48,060 nt of DNA from Bacillota bacterium (lineage in GTDB: Bacteria > Bacillota_A > Clostridia > Lachnospirales > WQUN01): positions 1 through 48,060 of the forward strand of contig WQTQ01000235.1 of assembly GCA_009786175.1 (NCBI GenBank), in the 5' to 3' direction. This document shows positions 24,036-35,579 of the stretch, in pieces. The translations under genes were made by a program, and so were the position numbers. The number at the start of each line of letters is the position of its first letter. Position 1 is the stretch's first letter. The notes beneath the pieces were generated by a model. That model was not told the DNA's origin and did no database searches. It saw only the letters and a program-made list of their open reading frames with translations.

Positions 24036-27000
24036 TTATTTGCCATCTGTACGCACTACAGGGGGGTAGAACAGTTCGTCATCTTCGGTATCAACACCGG
24101 GGGCGTTTTCAACTTCTACACTGCGGTAGACAGGCATTCCCGTTCCGGCAGGTATAAGCTGGCCAATTATTACGTTTTCTTTCAGGCCGATTAGACGGTC
24201 TTCTTTACCGCGTATTGCGGCTTCGGTTAGTACGCGGGTGGTTTCTTGGAAAGAAGCCGCGGATAGGAAGGAATCTGTGGCCAGGGATGCTTTGGTGATG
24301 CCAAGCAGCACCCTTGTGCCTTCTGCGGGGCGCAGTCTCTGCTCTTCCATTTCCCTGTTAATCTCTTCAAGCTCTAGCCAATCAATTAACGAGCCGGGAA
24401 GCAGCTCTGTGTCGCCGCTTTCTTCTATTTTTACGCGCTTTAGCATTTGGCGAACAATAACTTCAATGTGCTTATCGTTAATATCTACGCCATGAAGGTC
24501 GTAAACACGCTGCACTTCTTGAATCATGTAGTCTTGTACGCCGCGTAAGCCTTTGATTTTAAGAATGTCGTGTGGGTAAACGCTGCCTTCCGTAAGTTCG
24601 CTGCCCGGTTCAACTTCTTGCCCAGAATGAACTTTTATACGTGAACCGTAAGGTATCAAGTAGGCTTTCGCTTCACCTGTTTCGCTGTTGGTTATAACAA
24701 CTTCGCGCTTTTTCTTAATGTCATTTATTTCCACCGTACCGCCAAACTCTGCGATAATCGCAAGGCCTTTTGGCTTACGGGCTTCAAAAATTTCTTCTAC
24801 ACGCGGCAAACCTTTTGTAATGTCGTCGTTGGTAGCAACGCCGCCAACCTGGAACGTACGCATTGTAAGCTGTGTGCCTGGCTCACCGATAGATTGTGCC
24901 GCAATAATACCAACAGATTCACCAATGCGAACTACACGTCCGCTTGCCATGTTGGCACCATAGCACTTAGAACATAGCCCAATACGGCTGCGGCATGTTA
25001 AAACAGTACGGATATGAACTTCTTCCACACCGGCGGCTTCAATCGCGTCTGCCTGGTCCGGGGTTATGAAGGTATCTGCCTGGGCCAAAACCTCACCTGT
25101 TTCCGGGTGTAAAACATCATCAACAGCCCAGCGTCCGCGTATACGGTCTACCAATGGCTCAATAATTTCTTCGCCGTCTACAAAGGATTTTACCCACATG
25201 CCAGGTTTTATATGGCCATCTTTTACACAATCTTCTTCACGGATGATAATATCCTGGCTAACGTCAACCATACGGCGGGTAAGGTACCCAGAGTCCGCCG
25301 TACGCAAGGCTGTATCGGAAAGGCCTTTTCTGGCACTGTGGCCTGAAATGAAATATTCCAAAACAGTTAAGCCTTCGCGGTAGTTAGAACGTACGGGCAT
25401 TTCCAATACTTTACCCGTTGGGCTTGCAAGAAGCCCGCGCATACCGGCCATTTGTTTCATTTGCGTTTTGGAACCGCGGGCACCGGAATCCAGCATCATG
25501 TATACGCTGTTGTCTGTGCTTAGGTTATCCATCAAATCTTCGGTTACTTTGTCTGCCGTGTCTGTCCATATTTTTAGAACACGATCACGGCGTTCATCGT
25601 CTGTCATAAGCCCGCGGCGGAATAACCTGTGTACGCCCTCTACGGCGTCATCGGCTTCTTTTAATATAACAGGCTTAGAATCCGGAACCTCCATGTCGGA
25701 AACGGATACAGACAAGGCACTTTGTGTAGCAAAGCGGAAGCCCAAATCTTTTACATTGTCCAAGGTAATGGATGTATCTACGCTGCCATACCTGTTAATA
25801 CAGCGGCTAACTATTTTTGAAATCATTTTAGCGTCTACCAGGCAGTTAATCTCGTAAGAGAATGGGTCTGCATTACGGTCTACAAAGCCTAAATCCTGCG
25901 GAATCGCCTGGTTGAAAATAATGCGCCCCGGTGTTGTTTCTATTAGTCTGGTCATCCCGGTCAGTTCATCTGTACGGCGTACTTTAATTTTTGCGTGAAG
26001 ATGCACTTCGTTATTATCGTAAGCCAGAACAGCTTCGTCATCGTTCATAAATACTTTGCCTTCCCCAAGGCGGTTGTCCCGCTCTAGGGTTAGGTAGTAG
26101 ATTCCCAAAACCATGTCCTTTGAAGGCACTGTAATAGGCATACCGTCAGACGGTTTTAACAGATTGTTTGGTGCAAGTAATAAGAAACGGCATTCTGCCT
26201 GTGCTTCTACGGAAAGCGGCACATGAACAGCCATTTGGTCGCCGTCAAAATCCGCGTTGTAAGCGGCACATACTAATGGATGAAGCATTAGTGCGCGGCC
26301 TTCAACAAGTACCGGTTCAAATGCTTGAATGCCCAACCTGTGAAGTGTGGGCGCGCGGTTTAGCATTATCGGATGCTCTTTGATAATATCTTCCAAAGCG
26401 TCCCATACTTTAGGCTCAAGTTTTTCTACCATGCGCTTTGCAGACTTAATATTGTGGGCGTCACCGGACTGTACAAGTTTTTTCATTACAAAAGGCTTGA
26501 ACAACTCGATGGCCATTTCGCGGGGTAGGCCGCATTGATATATTTTTAGCTTTGGCCCAACTACAATTACAGAACGACCGGAATAGTCTACACGCTTACC
26601 AAGTAAGTTTTGGCGGAAACGCCCTTGCTTACCTGTTAATAAATCTGAAAGGGATTTTAACGGACGGTTGCCCGGCCCTGTAACAGGTCTGCCGCGGCGT
26701 CCGTTGTTTATCAGCGCGTCAACCGCTTCTTGAAGCATACGCTTTTCGTTACGCACAATAATATTTGGCGCGGAAAGGTCTAACAGCCTTTTTAGGCGGT
26801 TATTACGGTTAATAACACGGCGGTACAGGTCATTAAGATCGGACGTGGCAAAGCGACCGCCGTCCAACTGTACCATGGGGCGCAGTTCCGGAGGGATTAC
26901 AGGAATAGTGTCAAGAATCATCCATTCCGGCCTGTTGCCGGATAGGCGGAAAGATTCGATAACTTCAAGTTTTTTGATATAACGGATACGCTTCTGGCCT

Positions 27001-27677
27001 GTCGCATCTACAAGCAGGTTTTTAAGCTCTTCGGATTCTGAATCCAAATCAATAGACAGAAGTAATTCCTTGATTGCTTCCGCGCCCATGCCAACACGAA
27101 GGGACGGCACTTTTATTCCGTTGATAATACGGTGTGTGCCGAATTCTTCCAACGCGTCGCGGTATTCTTTATCTGTAAGAATTGTCTTTGGCTGAATGCC
27201 GGTGTCTGTGCCGTCAAGCACAATGTATGACGCAAAATATAGAACCTTTTCCAACGCGCGGGGGGACATGCCCAAAATAATACCCATGCGGCTGGGTATA
27301 CCGCGGAAATACCAAATGTGTGAAACAGGGGCAGCAAGCTCGATGTGCCCCATGCGTTCGCGTCTTACTTTGCTTTTTGTAACTTCTACGCCACAACGGT
27401 CGCAAACTACGCCTTTGTAGCGGATACGCTTATATTTGCCGCAGTGGCATTCCCAGTCCTTGCTTGGACCAAAGATGCGTTCGCAGAAAAGCCCGTCTCT
27501 TTCGGGTTTTAACGTTCTATAGTTAATGGTTTCGGGTTTTTTTATTTCGCCGCGGGACCATTCACGAATTTTTTCAGGTGATGACAAGCCAATTTTTATC
27601 GAGGAGAATGTCATTGGTTGTTCTGCCTTGTCGGCCTTTTGCAAATCTCGGGTATCTTGCATTTCGTACTCTTGCAT
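24036..27677 (-). CDS. rpoC: RNA polymerase beta' subunit
   Basis: At 1213 residues this is the catalytic large subunit of RNA polymerase. Visible parts are the N-terminal zinc ribbon ([20 protein letters not shown]), the active-site [12 protein letters not shown] with its three Asp, the bridge helix ([17 protein letters not shown]), the second zinc site ([13 protein letters not shown]) and the trigger loop ([11 protein letters not shown]). The trigger loop has Gln where nearly all RNA polymerases have His (E. coli His936). Length is usual for Firmicutes, with no large insert. It starts at 27677, 5 bp after the rpoB stop, and its GAGGAG site overlaps the rpoB end. A strong terminator follows. 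Confidence 0.98.
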   Translation of the reverse strand: MQEYEMQDTRDLQKADKAEQPMTFSSIKIGLSSPEKIREWSRGEIKKPETINYRTLKPERDGLFCERIFGPSKDWECHCGKYKRIRYKGVVCDRCGVEVTKSKVRRERMGHIELAAPVSHIWYFRGIPSRMGIILGMSPRALEKVLYFASYIVLDGTDTGIQPKTILTDKEYRDALEEFGTHRIINGIKVPSLRVGMGAEAIKELLLSIDLDSESEELKNLLVDATGQKRIRYIKKLEVIESFRLSGNRPEWMILDTIPVIPPELRPMVQLDGGRFATSDLNDLYRRVINRNNRLKRLLDLSAPNIIVRNEKRMLQEAVDALINNGRRGRPVTGPGNRPLKSLSDLLTGKQGRFRQNLLGKRVDYSGRSVIVVGPKLKIYQCGLPREMAIELFKPFVMKKLVQSGDAHNIKSAKRMVEKLEPKVWDALEDIIKEHPIMLNRAPTLHRLGIQAFEPVLVEGRALMLHPLVCAAYNADFDGDQMAVHVPLSVEAQAECRFLLLAPNNLLKPSDGMPITVPSKDMVLGIYYLTLERDNRLGEGKVFMNDDEAVLAYDNNEVHLHAKIKVRRTDELTGMTRLIETTPGRIIFNQAIPQDLGFVDRNADPFSYEINCLVDAKMISKIVSRCINRYGSVDTSITLDNVKDLGFRFATQSALSVSVSDMEVPDSKPVILKEADDAVEGVHRLFRRGLMTDDERRDRVLKIWTDTADKVTEDLMDNLSTDNSVYMMLDSGARGSKTQMKQMAGMRGLLASPTGKVLEMPVRSNYREGLTVLEYFISGHSARKGLSDTALRTADSGYLTRRMVDVSQDIIIREEDCVKDGHIKPGMWVKSFVDGEEIIEPLVDRIRGRWAVDDVLHPETGEVLAQADTFITPDQADAIEAAGVEEVHIRTVLTCRSRIGLCSKCYGANMASGRVVRIGESVGIIAAQSIGEPGTQLTMRTFQVGGVATNDDITKGLPRVEEIFEARKPKGLAIIAEFGGTVEINDIKKKREVVITNSETGEAKAYLIPYGSRIKVHSGQEVEPGSELTEGSVYPHDILKIKGLRGVQDYMIQEVQRVYDLHGVDINDKHIEVIVRQMLKRVKIEESGDTELLPGSLIDWLELEEINREMEEQRLRPAEGTRVLLGITKASLATDSFLSAASFQETTRVLTEAAIRGKEDRLIGLKENVIIGQLIPAGTGMPVYRSVEVENAPGVDTEDDELFYPPVVRTDGK

Positions 27678-27682
27678 TTACC

Positions 27683-30600
27683 TCACTCCTCGTCGCTGAA
27701 TAAATCCAAATCATCTGCAATATCGTCCAATAATGGGATGTCAATGTCTATATCGTCAAAATCCTCTACAGGCAAAATGTCTGCAGGCGCGTCGTCATCC
27801 ATAGACTCGCCAAAATTTTCAAGGTCTACTTCTAAATCAAGGCCCGCGCTTGGTTCTTCGTCTAAACTGGACAGGCGGCGTATAAATCCGCCGTCTGTAT
27901 CGGACTCTAAGCCTTCAAGGTTTAAGTCTACAGGTATAACATCGCCTTCCTCAACAGACTCTTTAATTTCAAGCTCGGAATGGTCGTCGCCTAAAACTTT
28001 AACGTCAAGACACAAAGCCTGTAACTCTTTTAACAGTACTTTGAAGGATTCCGGTACACCCGGTTCCGGGATGTTTTCGCCTTTAACAATTGCTTCGTAA
28101 GTTTTTACGCGGCCAACAATGTCGTCGGACTTAACTGTAAGAATTTCCTGCAGGGTATAACTTGCGCCATAAGCTTCAAGTGCCCATACTTCCATTTCAC
28201 CAAAACGCTGGCCGCCAAATTGGGCTTTACCGCCCAATGGCTGCTGGGTAACAAGAGAATATGGCCCTGTAGAACGGGCATGAATTTTATCGTCTACTAA
28301 GTGGTGAAGTTTTAGGTAATGCATGAAACCTACGGTAATCGGGTTGTCAAACTCTTCCCCTGTACGGCCATCGCGGACTTTTATTTTACCGCTGCGGTTT
28401 ATCGGTACTCCCTGCCACTCTTCGCGCAATGCTTCATAATTTGCTTGAAGGTCGGCAAAAATATCGGGCTCAACAATATCTTGCCACTTAGCTTCAAATT
28501 GGTCCCATTCCAGGTTTACATAGTCGTTTGCAAGGTCAAGAGTATTCATAATATCTATTTCGTTTGCCCCGTCAAATACAGGGGTTGCAGCTTTCCAGCC
28601 CAAACACTTTGCGGCTAAACCCAAATGAACTTCAAGTACCTGGCCAATGTTCATGCGGCTTGGTACGCCAAGTGGGTTAAGCACTATGTCAAGCGGACGT
28701 CCGTTTGGTAAAAACGGCATGTCTTCTACAGGCAGTACTTTGGCGATAACGCCTTTGTTACCGTGACGCCCGGCCATTTTGTCACCTACGGAAATTTTAC
28801 GCTTTTGGGCGATGTAAACGCGCACAAGCTGGTTTACACCCGGGGAAAGTTCATCTTTTTTAGTGCCCGGTGCAAGGTCTGCCCGGTTATCACGGGTAAA
28901 CACTTTTACGTCTACAACTATACCGCTTTCACCGTGAGGAACACGTAAACTTGTGTCGCGTACTTCACGGGCCTTTTCGCCAAATATGGCGCGAAGCAAG
29001 CGTTCTTCCGCTGTTAGTTCTGTTTCACCTTTTGGGGTAACTTTACCTACCAAAATATCACCGGGGCCAACTTCCGCACCAATGCGTATTACGCCGTCTT
29101 CATCTAAATCATTCATGGCATCTTCGCCAACGTTGGGGATGTCGCGGGTAATTTCTTCAGGCCCAAGTTTGGTGTCACGGGCTTCTGCTTCGTACTCTTC
29201 TATATGAATGGATGTGTAAATATCGTCGCGTACAAGTGTTTCACTTAAAAGAATGGCGTCTTCGTAGTTGTAGCCTTCCCAAGCCATAAAGCCTATAAGC
29301 GGGTTTTTGCCAAGCGCAAGCTCGCCTTGGTCTGTGGAAGGCCCGTCTGCAATAACCTGCCCGGCTTCTACCCTATGGCCTTTTGTAACTATAGGGCGTT
29401 GGTTTACGCATGTACCCTGGTTGCTGCGCATAAACTTTGTTAACTTGTAAATATCTTTTTTGCCGTCGTCGTTGCGGATAGCAATGTGACTGGAAGCAAC
29501 TTCCGTAACTTCACCTGCTGTGTGAGCTATAACAACAACACCGGAGTCAAGTGCCGCTTTATACTCCATACCTGTACCGACAGTCGGGGCTTCGGCTACC
29601 ATTAGCGGAACAGCTTGACGCTGCATGTTAGAACCCATTAGTGCGCGGGATACGTCATCATTTTCCAGAAACGGGATAAGAGCCGTTGCAACGGAAACAA
29701 TTTGTTTTGGCGAAACGTCCATCAGATCAATGCGGTCGCGGTCGAACTCTGCCATCTCGTCACGGAAGCGGCCTGCAACACGACGGTTAATAAAATGGCC
29801 GTCGTCTGTCAGTGGCTCGTTGGCTTGCGCAATGATATAGTTTTCTTCTTCGTCGGCGGTTACGTACATAAACTCGTTGGATACAATCGGGTCTTTGTCT
29901 TTTTCGTGAATTACATATCGATAAGGTGCTTCTATAAAGCCGTATTCATTAATACGGGCATAAGTTGCAAGAGAGTTGATAAGCCCTATGTTGGGGCCTT
30001 CCGGTGTTTCAATCGGACACATGCGTCCATAGTGAGAACTGTGAACGTCGCGTACTTCAAAACCTGCGCGGTCACGGCTAAGCCCCCCCGGGCCCAATGC
30101 CGACAGGCGGCGTTTATGTGAAAGTTCATCCAGCGGGTTAACCTGCCCCATGAACTGTGAAAGCTGAGAGGAACCAAAAAATTCCTTGATTGCAGCTGTT
30201 ACGGGACGAATATTTATTAGGGCTTGTGGGGTAACTATATCCATATCCTGGACGTTCATGCGCTCTTTTACAACGCGCTCCATACGTGTAAGCCCTATAC
30301 GGAACTGATTTTGTAAAAGTTCGCCAACAGCACGGATACGGCGGTTGCCCAAGTGATCAATATCGTCTGTGCTGCCTACCCCCGCGTCAAGGCCAATGGC
30401 ATAACTAATAGCCGCCATAATGTCGCAGAAGGTAACGGTCCTTGGCAAAAGTTTATTCATGTGCTGCCTGATTTTACTGGTAAGTTCTTCTTTGTCCGAA
30501 GCTTTTAGCAATGCTTGAAGGGCAGGGAAATAAACCCTCTCTTTAATGCCGAAATCCTTTGCGGACAGGCCATAAGGCTCTAGGTACGGGTCAATATTTA

Positions 30601-31636
30601 CTGCCATGTTGCTTAAAGCGCGAATTGTACGGTCTTCAAAAACAATATCCACATGCGGACAGGCAGAGTCTTGGATATGGTCTGCCATATCGCCTGTAAT
30701 TTCGGTACCGGCAGTATACAGCACTTCCCCTGTGTTTGGATCAACAACGTCTGCCGCCAAAACAAAACCCCTTATGCGGGCACGTAAAGCAAGCTTTTTG
30801 TTAAATTTATAACGGCCTACCTTTGCCAGGTCGTAACGTTTGGGGTCGTAAAACATATTTTTTAGTAATTGATCTGCGCCTTCAACCGTAGGCGGTTCGC
30901 CCGGGCGGAGACGCTTGTATGCCTCCACCAAGCCTTCTTCGTAAGATTTGGCAATATCTTTTTCTATAGTGGCTAAAATTTTAGGGTCTTCACCAAATTT
31001 AGCTATAATTTCTTCATCTGTGCCAACGCCAAAAGAGCGCATTAGAACTGTAACCGGAACTTTACGGGTACGGTCTATGCGCACATAAAGCACGTCATTA
31101 GAGTCTGAATCGAACTCTAGCCACGCACCGCGGTTTGGGATAATGTTGCCGGAAACCAGTACCTTACCTACCTTATCATGATCGACAGAGTAATAAATAC
31201 CCGGAGAGCGCATAAGCTGGCTAACAATAACGCGCTCTGCGCCGTTTATGATAAATGTACCGTTTTCTGTCATAAGCGGAAAGTCGCCCATGAAAATATC
31301 CTGCTCTTTAATTTCGTCAACTTCCTTGTTGTGAAGGCGGCATTTTACACGCAAACTAGAGGCATACGTCGCATCCCTCTCTTTACATTCCTCGATTGTA
31401 TACTTGGGTTTGTTGTCCAAGGATAAGTCTATAAGATCTAAAACTAAATTTCCACTAAAATCTGTGATGGGGGATATGTCGCGAAAAACCTCTCGAAGCC
31501 CTTCCGTTGTGAACCACTTGTAACTCTCTTTCTGCACTTCAATCAGGTTTGGAATATCTAAAACTTCGGCAATGCGTGAATACGTAGCCCGTTTTGGGCC
31601 CGGGCCTTGTGTGGGACGCACCCTGTTTTTTTCCAC
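27683..31636 (-). CDS. rpoB: RNA polymerase beta subunit
   Basis: At 1317 residues this is longer than the roughly 1190-1240 usual in Firmicutes, because of a C-terminal acidic extension of about 91 residues after the conserved [19 protein letters not shown]. The rifampicin-pocket region is [20 protein letters not shown]; it has Gly and Val where E. coli has Asp516 and Asn518, while the His526 and Ser531 equivalents are kept. The start is GTG (31636) with AAGGGG upstream. rpoC follows after 5 bp. Upstream there is a promoter and a divergent gene, not the usual rplL, so this unit is detached from the ribosomal protein cluster. Confidence 0.98.
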   Translation of the reverse strand: MEKNRVRPTQGPGPKRATYSRIAEVLDIPNLIEVQKESYKWFTTEGLREVFRDISPITDFSGNLVLDLIDLSLDNKPKYTIEECKERDATYASSLRVKCRLHNKEVDEIKEQDIFMGDFPLMTENGTFIINGAERVIVSQLMRSPGIYYSVDHDKVGKVLVSGNIIPNRGAWLEFDSDSNDVLYVRIDRTRKVPVTVLMRSFGVGTDEEIIAKFGEDPKILATIEKDIAKSYEEGLVEAYKRLRPGEPPTVEGADQLLKNMFYDPKRYDLAKVGRYKFNKKLALRARIRGFVLAADVVDPNTGEVLYTAGTEITGDMADHIQDSACPHVDIVFEDRTIRALSNMAVNIDPYLEPYGLSAKDFGIKERVYFPALQALLKASDKEELTSKIRQHMNKLLPRTVTFCDIMAAISYAIGLDAGVGSTDDIDHLGNRRIRAVGELLQNQFRIGLTRMERVVKERMNVQDMDIVTPQALINIRPVTAAIKEFFGSSQLSQFMGQVNPLDELSHKRRLSALGPGGLSRDRAGFEVRDVHSSHYGRMCPIETPEGPNIGLINSLATYARINEYGFIEAPYRYVIHEKDKDPIVSNEFMYVTADEEENYIIAQANEPLTDDGHFINRRVAGRFRDEMAEFDRDRIDLMDVSPKQIVSVATALIPFLENDDVSRALMGSNMQRQAVPLMVAEAPTVGTGMEYKAALDSGVVVIAHTAGEVTEVASSHIAIRNDDGKKDIYKLTKFMRSNQGTCVNQRPIVTKGHRVEAGQVIADGPSTDQGELALGKNPLIGFMAWEGYNYEDAILLSETLVRDDIYTSIHIEEYEAEARDTKLGPEEITRDIPNVGEDAMNDLDEDGVIRIGAEVGPGDILVGKVTPKGETELTAEERLLRAIFGEKAREVRDTSLRVPHGESGIVVDVKVFTRDNRADLAPGTKKDELSPGVNQLVRVYIAQKRKISVGDKMAGRHGNKGVIAKVLPVEDMPFLPNGRPLDIVLNPLGVPSRMNIGQVLEVHLGLAAKCLGWKAATPVFDGANEIDIMNTLDLANDYVNLEWDQFEAKWQDIVEPDIFADLQANYEALREEWQGVPINRSGKIKVRDGRTGEEFDNPITVGFMHYLKLHHLVDDKIHARSTGPYSLVTQQPLGGKAQFGGQRFGEMEVWALEAYGASYTLQEILTVKSDDIVGRVKTYEAIVKGENIPEPGVPESFKVLLKELQALCLDVKVLGDDHSELEIKESVEEGDVIPVDLNLEGLESDTDGGFIRRLSSLDEEPSAGLDLEVDLENFGESMDDDAPADILPVEDFDDIDIDIPLLDDIADDLDLFSDEE

Positions 31637-31775
31637 CGTAACAACCCCTTTGTAATTATGCGGAAATGTTTTTTTATTATTTATTAAAAACTTTTTGTTG
31701 ATATTTGTTTCGCTATGTGGTAATCTGACATTGTCCTAGACTTATGCCTATCGGCAGATAGCGATACAGTTATGT

Positions 31776-31805
31776 AGGGTAACACATAAATAAGGGGGCT
31801 GTCAA
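31776..31805 (-). promoter_or_regulatory. Promoter of rpoBC
   Basis: On the minus strand a perfect TTGACA (31805-31800) is followed after 18 bp by TACCCT (31781-31776). The -10 match is weak. The leader to the rpoB GTG would be about 135 nt and AT-rich. Confidence 0.45.
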
Positions 31806-31885
31806 GCCCTATTTTTACATATTGCTTTTTTTTGCTTTTCCACATAAGTAGAGGAGGATTACATAAAATTATAGGTGGGATTTCA

Positions 31886-33247
31886 ATGATAAAACATGAG
31901 ATATTAAAGGTACAGGAAAATTCAATCGCCGCTGAAATGGGTATAGCCCGCGGCGATTTTTTGCTTTCTATTAACAGTGAAGAAGTACGTGACATATTGG
32001 ATTACCGCTTTCGTATACAGGAGGAACAGCTTCTTGTGGAAATTGAAAAGCCCAACAGTGAAATTTGGGAGCTTGACATAGAGAAAGAAGCAGATGATGA
32101 TTTGGGTATTGAATTTAAACAATCACTTATGTCCCACACAAAACGCTGCAGCAACAACTGCGTATTCTGTTTTGTAGACCAGCAGCCAAAGGGGCTGCGT
32201 CCTTCTTTGTACGTAAAAGACGATGACCCAAGGCTGTCATTTTTGTTGGGGAATTATGTAACGCTTACTAATTTAGACGAAGCGGAAATAAAACGGCTTG
32301 CAGGGTACCACCTTTCACCTCTTAGAATATCGGTCCACGCAGCAGACTTGGATTTGCGCGAAAAAATGATGGGTACAAATAAGGCGCGGAATTTGTTTGA
32401 CGCGCTGGAAGTCTTTAACCAAGCCGGTACAGAAATGCATTTTCAAATTGTACTGTGTAAAGGCTTAAACGACAGGGCGCACCTGGATTACACCATTGAA
32501 AAATTAATGGAACTAAAGCCCGGCGCAAAAAGCCTGGCAATTGTCCCGGCAGGGCTGACACGGTACAGGGAAGGACTTTTTCCGTTGCAGTCATTTACAA
32601 AGGAAGACGCCCATGGGGTAATCGCCCAAGCAGAAAAATGGCAAAAGAATTCCCGCTTTGTGTTTTTGTCCGATGAGTGGTATATTCTGGCGGGGATACA
32701 ACTGCCAAACTATAAACATTACGGCGATTTTCCGCAATTGGATAACGGCGTAGGGGTAATACGTTTGTTTGAGCATGATTTTGTTAATGCAATGGCTTTA
32801 GGCAAAGTAGATTGCAATAAGATTAACCATATGATAAACCGCGGGCATAACCGGCGCAAAATGTCTATCCGTGTGGGAATTGTAACGGGCACAGCCGCCG
32901 GTGCATTTATGCGCAGCATAGCAGCCAGGTTCATGGCCAAGCATTCTCACTATATTAAGATAGCCGTTTACGAAATTGAAAATGACTTTTTTGGCTCAAG
33001 TATAAATGTCAGCGGGTTGTTAGCCGGGCAGGATGTAATTAACCAGCTAAAAAATAAGCTGGACAAAACTAATGTAATCCTAATGCCTGACAACGCTTTT
33101 CGTGCAGGTGTTAAACAAAAAATAATGCTGGACGGTGTAACAAGAGAAGATTTAGAACGGGAATTAAATGTAAGAGTTAGGGTGGGCCATACCGATGGCG
33201 CGAAATTTTACAAACAATTAAGGGCACTTTTGCCGGGTAATTCTTAA
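31886..33247 (+). CDS. DUF512 radical SAM protein with N-terminal PDZ-like domain
   Basis: This 453-residue protein has an N-terminal PDZ-like segment (about 1-60, NSIAAEMGIARGDFLLSIN), then a radical SAM cluster motif Cys88-x3-Cys92-x2-Cys95 in CSNNCVFCFV. The C-terminal half matches DUF512 (SIRVGIVTGTAAGAF and VRVGHTDGAKFY). The family is conserved in Clostridia, predicted to use a 4Fe-4S cluster and S-adenosylmethionine, and has no established reaction that I know of. The ATG at 31886 follows AGGTGGG; a more distal in-frame start exists but lacks a good site. Divergent from rpoB and followed by palindrome copy 5. Confidence 0.88.
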   Translation: MIKHEILKVQENSIAAEMGIARGDFLLSINSEEVRDILDYRFRIQEEQLLVEIEKPNSEIWELDIEKEADDDLGIEFKQSLMSHTKRCSNNCVFCFVDQQPKGLRPSLYVKDDDPRLSFLLGNYVTLTNLDEAEIKRLAGYHLSPLRISVHAADLDLREKMMGTNKARNLFDALEVFNQAGTEMHFQIVLCKGLNDRAHLDYTIEKLMELKPGAKSLAIVPAGLTRYREGLFPLQSFTKEDAHGVIAQAEKWQKNSRFVFLSDEWYILAGIQLPNYKHYGDFPQLDNGVGVIRLFEHDFVNAMALGKVDCNKINHMINRGHNRRKMSIRVGIVTGTAAGAFMRSIAARFMAKHSHYIKIAVYEIENDFFGSSINVSGLLAGQDVINQLKNKLDKTNVILMPDNAFRAGVKQKIMLDGVTREDLERELNVRVRVGHTDGAKFYKQLRALLPGNS

Positions 33248-33255
33248 ATATTCTT

Positions 33256-33275
33256 ACCCCCTGATATCAGGGGGT
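33256..33275. repeat. Palindrome family copy 5 (compact form)
   Basis: A perfect 20-bp palindrome, ACCCCCTGATATCAGGGGGT, starts 8 bp after the DUF512 stop and ends five bases before the ribosome site of the TPR gene. No T tract follows, so it is a poor terminator. It could act as an mRNA hairpin or processing site between two co-directional genes. Confidence 0.85.
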
Positions 33276-33293
33276 GAAGAAGGAGGTCGCAAC

Positions 33294-34445
33294 ATGCTTC
33301 AACTTTGTGTATCACAGCAACTTAACAGCACTCCTTTTATGTTTCGTTCAACGGGTATTCGCGTATATTCACTGGAAGAAGTAATGTACCATGTGTTCCA
33401 TTATTGGCGGGAATCTATGGACGATTTCCTTTCCGATAAAATGATTACATGGGTATCTGACCTTGGGCTTTCTTTTATTGTCGGAAAGATACAGAAAATT
33501 GCCGATGAAAAGCAATTTGCCACACGTATGCTTAATTTCATACAATTGATTGATTATTTTGACCAATGTGAAATAAATGAACTGCAGGCAGAGCTGGAGG
33601 CCTGGGAACGCCAATGCGAATGGCAGAAATTAAAAGAACGGGCAGATTATTTTATCCAGCGGGGCGAACCGTCTAAGGCGTTACCTTTTTATAAGCGGGC
33701 CCTTCAGTTAGAAGAAAACGCCATGCTGTTAAATAATATTGGTGTAATGTACATGCAGCTGTCTGCGCCGGAAGACGCTTTGCATTACCTAACCCGCGCC
33801 CATGCCTTTGAACCGGATAATTTTAACATTACGCTTCATTATATAGAGGCGGCAATTTTAAGCGGACAATACGAAAGTGCCGTCAATGAATTAGAAAGAA
33901 TAGAGGCTGTTGCGCCGAATAGCGCGGATATTCCGTTTTTTTATGGGTTAATTGCCCAAGAGCAGGAAGATTACCCCCAAGCACTGGCCCATTATGAAGA
34001 AGCAATAAGAATTGACCCCGTAAAAAACCACTATGCATACAAAATGGCAGAGGTATACAAAAAAACCCGCCAATTTGAAAAGGCACTGCGGACTTTGTCA
34101 AAAGTGCCGAATAAAGACGCGGGCTACTATGTAAAAGAAGCGGAAATACATGCCGCCGCCGGTGATGTCCCCGCGTCATTGCGGTGTATGCGCAACGCAA
34201 CGGATGCCGATGGGGCCCACAATGCTAATTTATGGGCAAAGCTGGCGGAATATTATCGCCGGGATTACGATTGGCGCAGAGCAGAAAAAGCAATTTTACA
34301 CGCGCTTGAACTGGCCCCGGATAACGACAGTGTACGGTTTGAAAACGCCCGTGTAAAAAAAGGCCTTGGGCGTACGCGAGAGTATCAGGCAGACTTGGCG
34401 GAAATTCTAAAGGACTTTAAAGAGCGGTACAGGACGGATAAATGA
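33294..34445 (+). CDS. Tetratricopeptide repeat protein
   Basis: This 383-residue cytosolic protein has no signal peptide or membrane segment. A helical N-terminal region of about 110 residues (with VYSLEEVMYHVFHYWRES) precedes roughly six TPR units, for example PSKALPFYKRALQLEENA, PEDALHYLTRAHAFEPDN, YPQALAHYEEAIRIDPV and WRRAEKAILHALELAPDN. TPR arrays bind partner proteins. The partner is not evident. AGGAGG precedes the ATG at 33294. It lies between the radical SAM gene and pheST on the same strand and may be co-transcribed with either. Confidence 0.85.
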   Translation: MLQLCVSQQLNSTPFMFRSTGIRVYSLEEVMYHVFHYWRESMDDFLSDKMITWVSDLGLSFIVGKIQKIADEKQFATRMLNFIQLIDYFDQCEINELQAELEAWERQCEWQKLKERADYFIQRGEPSKALPFYKRALQLEENAMLLNNIGVMYMQLSAPEDALHYLTRAHAFEPDNFNITLHYIEAAILSGQYESAVNELERIEAVAPNSADIPFFYGLIAQEQEDYPQALAHYEEAIRIDPVKNHYAYKMAEVYKKTRQFEKALRTLSKVPNKDAGYYVKEAEIHAAAGDVPASLRCMRNATDADGAHNANLWAKLAEYYRRDYDWRRAEKAILHALELAPDNDSVRFENARVKKGLGRTREYQADLAEILKDFKERYRTDK

Positions 34446-34482
34446 AATTAAATTCATATAAAGTAGAAACGAGGAATGAACA

Positions 34483-35514
34483 ATGCTGGAAAAATTAAAC
34501 GAACTGCAGGCACAAACCCAAGCCGATATTAAGCTTGCAAAAAGCCCGGCAGACATTGAAGCACTGCGGGTTAAAATCTTGGGTAAAAAAGGCGAGCTAA
34601 CCTTGCTGCTAAAAAACCTGGGCTCTTTACAACCGGAAGAGCGCAAGGAAATGGGCAAAAAAGCCAATGAAGTACGGGACTTAATACAGGCAAGCCTGGA
34701 AGAATCCCGCACCCGCCTAGAGGCCGCTGCTCAGGCAGAAGCCCTGGTTGCGGAAGCTATGGACATTACCCTGCCCGGGCGGCGTAAGCCATTGGGGCAT
34801 TTGCACCCCGTTACAACATTTATGTATGGGTTAGAGGATTTATTTATCAGCCTTGGCTTTGATATTGTAGAGGGCAATTTTATAGAAACGGTTTATCATA
34901 ACTTTGATGCGTTGGGTACACCGCTTAGTCACCCTTCCCGTGACGAAAGCGATACATTTTATATAGACGAAACCCATGTATTGCGCTGCCATACCTCACC
35001 GGTGCAGGTGCGGGTTATGGAAACGCAAAAGCCGCCAATTCGTGTTATTTCGCCGGGCATTTGTGCCAGGTTTGACGAAGTTGACGCAACTCATACACCG
35101 GTATTCCATCAAATGGAGGGCCTTGTAATAGACAAGGGTATAAATTTTGGCGATTTTAAAGGAATGCTAGAAATTATAGTAAGCTATGTATTTGGGCAGG
35201 ATGCGAAAACCCGCTTGCGCCCCAGTTATTTTCCGTTTACAGAACCAAGTGTTGAAGTTGATGTTTCCTGCTATGCCTGCAATGTAGATAAACCCAACAG
35301 CGGCTGCAGTGTATGTAAAGGCAGCGGCTGGGTAGAGCTTTGGGGATGCGGAATGGTTCACCCCAACGTGCTGGAAATGTCCGGAATTGATTCGTCCGTG
35401 TACAGCGGCTACGCCTTTGGGCTTGGCACTATGCGTATGACATCTGCCCTTTACGGTATCCCGGCTCTAAAGCCGTATTATGAAAATGATGTTCAATTTT
35501 TAGGACAGTTTTAA
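34483..35514 (+). CDS. pheS: Phenylalanyl-tRNA synthetase alpha subunit
   Basis: At 343 residues this is the catalytic class II subunit of the alpha2-beta2 enzyme that charges tRNA-Phe. It has the N-terminal coiled coil, motif 2 region (VLRCHTSPVQVR, ISPGICARFDEVDATHTPVFHQ) and motif 3 (GYAFGLGTMRMTSALYGI). A four-Cys insert (CYAC and CSVC, about residues 264-280) precedes GMVHPNVLEM; I know similar inserts from other Firmicute PheS, so it is probably a zinc knuckle of that lineage. GAGG precedes the ATG at 34483. pheT follows after 65 bp. Confidence 0.97.
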   Translation: MLEKLNELQAQTQADIKLAKSPADIEALRVKILGKKGELTLLLKNLGSLQPEERKEMGKKANEVRDLIQASLEESRTRLEAAAQAEALVAEAMDITLPGRRKPLGHLHPVTTFMYGLEDLFISLGFDIVEGNFIETVYHNFDALGTPLSHPSRDESDTFYIDETHVLRCHTSPVQVRVMETQKPPIRVISPGICARFDEVDATHTPVFHQMEGLVIDKGINFGDFKGMLEIIVSYVFGQDAKTRLRPSYFPFTEPSVEVDVSCYACNVDKPNSGCSVCKGSGWVELWGCGMVHPNVLEMSGIDSSVYSGYAFGLGTMRMTSALYGIPALKPYYENDVQFLGQF

Positions 35515-35519
35515 ATTGC

Positions 35520-35556
35520 TTCGTCATCCCGGGCCTGCCCCGGAATCTTACCGACT
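35520..35556. other. Hairpin-like GC-rich spacer between pheS and pheT
   Basis: The spacer contains CGTCATCCCGGGCCTGCCCCGGAATC in two parts (35521-35535 and onward), an imperfect hairpin with arms TCCCGGG and CCCCGGA. A motif of this type (GTCATCCCGG followed by a short loop and CCGGAATC) occurs as a dispersed repeat in many unrelated bacteria. Only one copy is present in the window, so repeat status is not shown. Confidence 0.35.
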
Positions 35557-35579
35557 AAAATCTGAAATGAGGTTTATAT

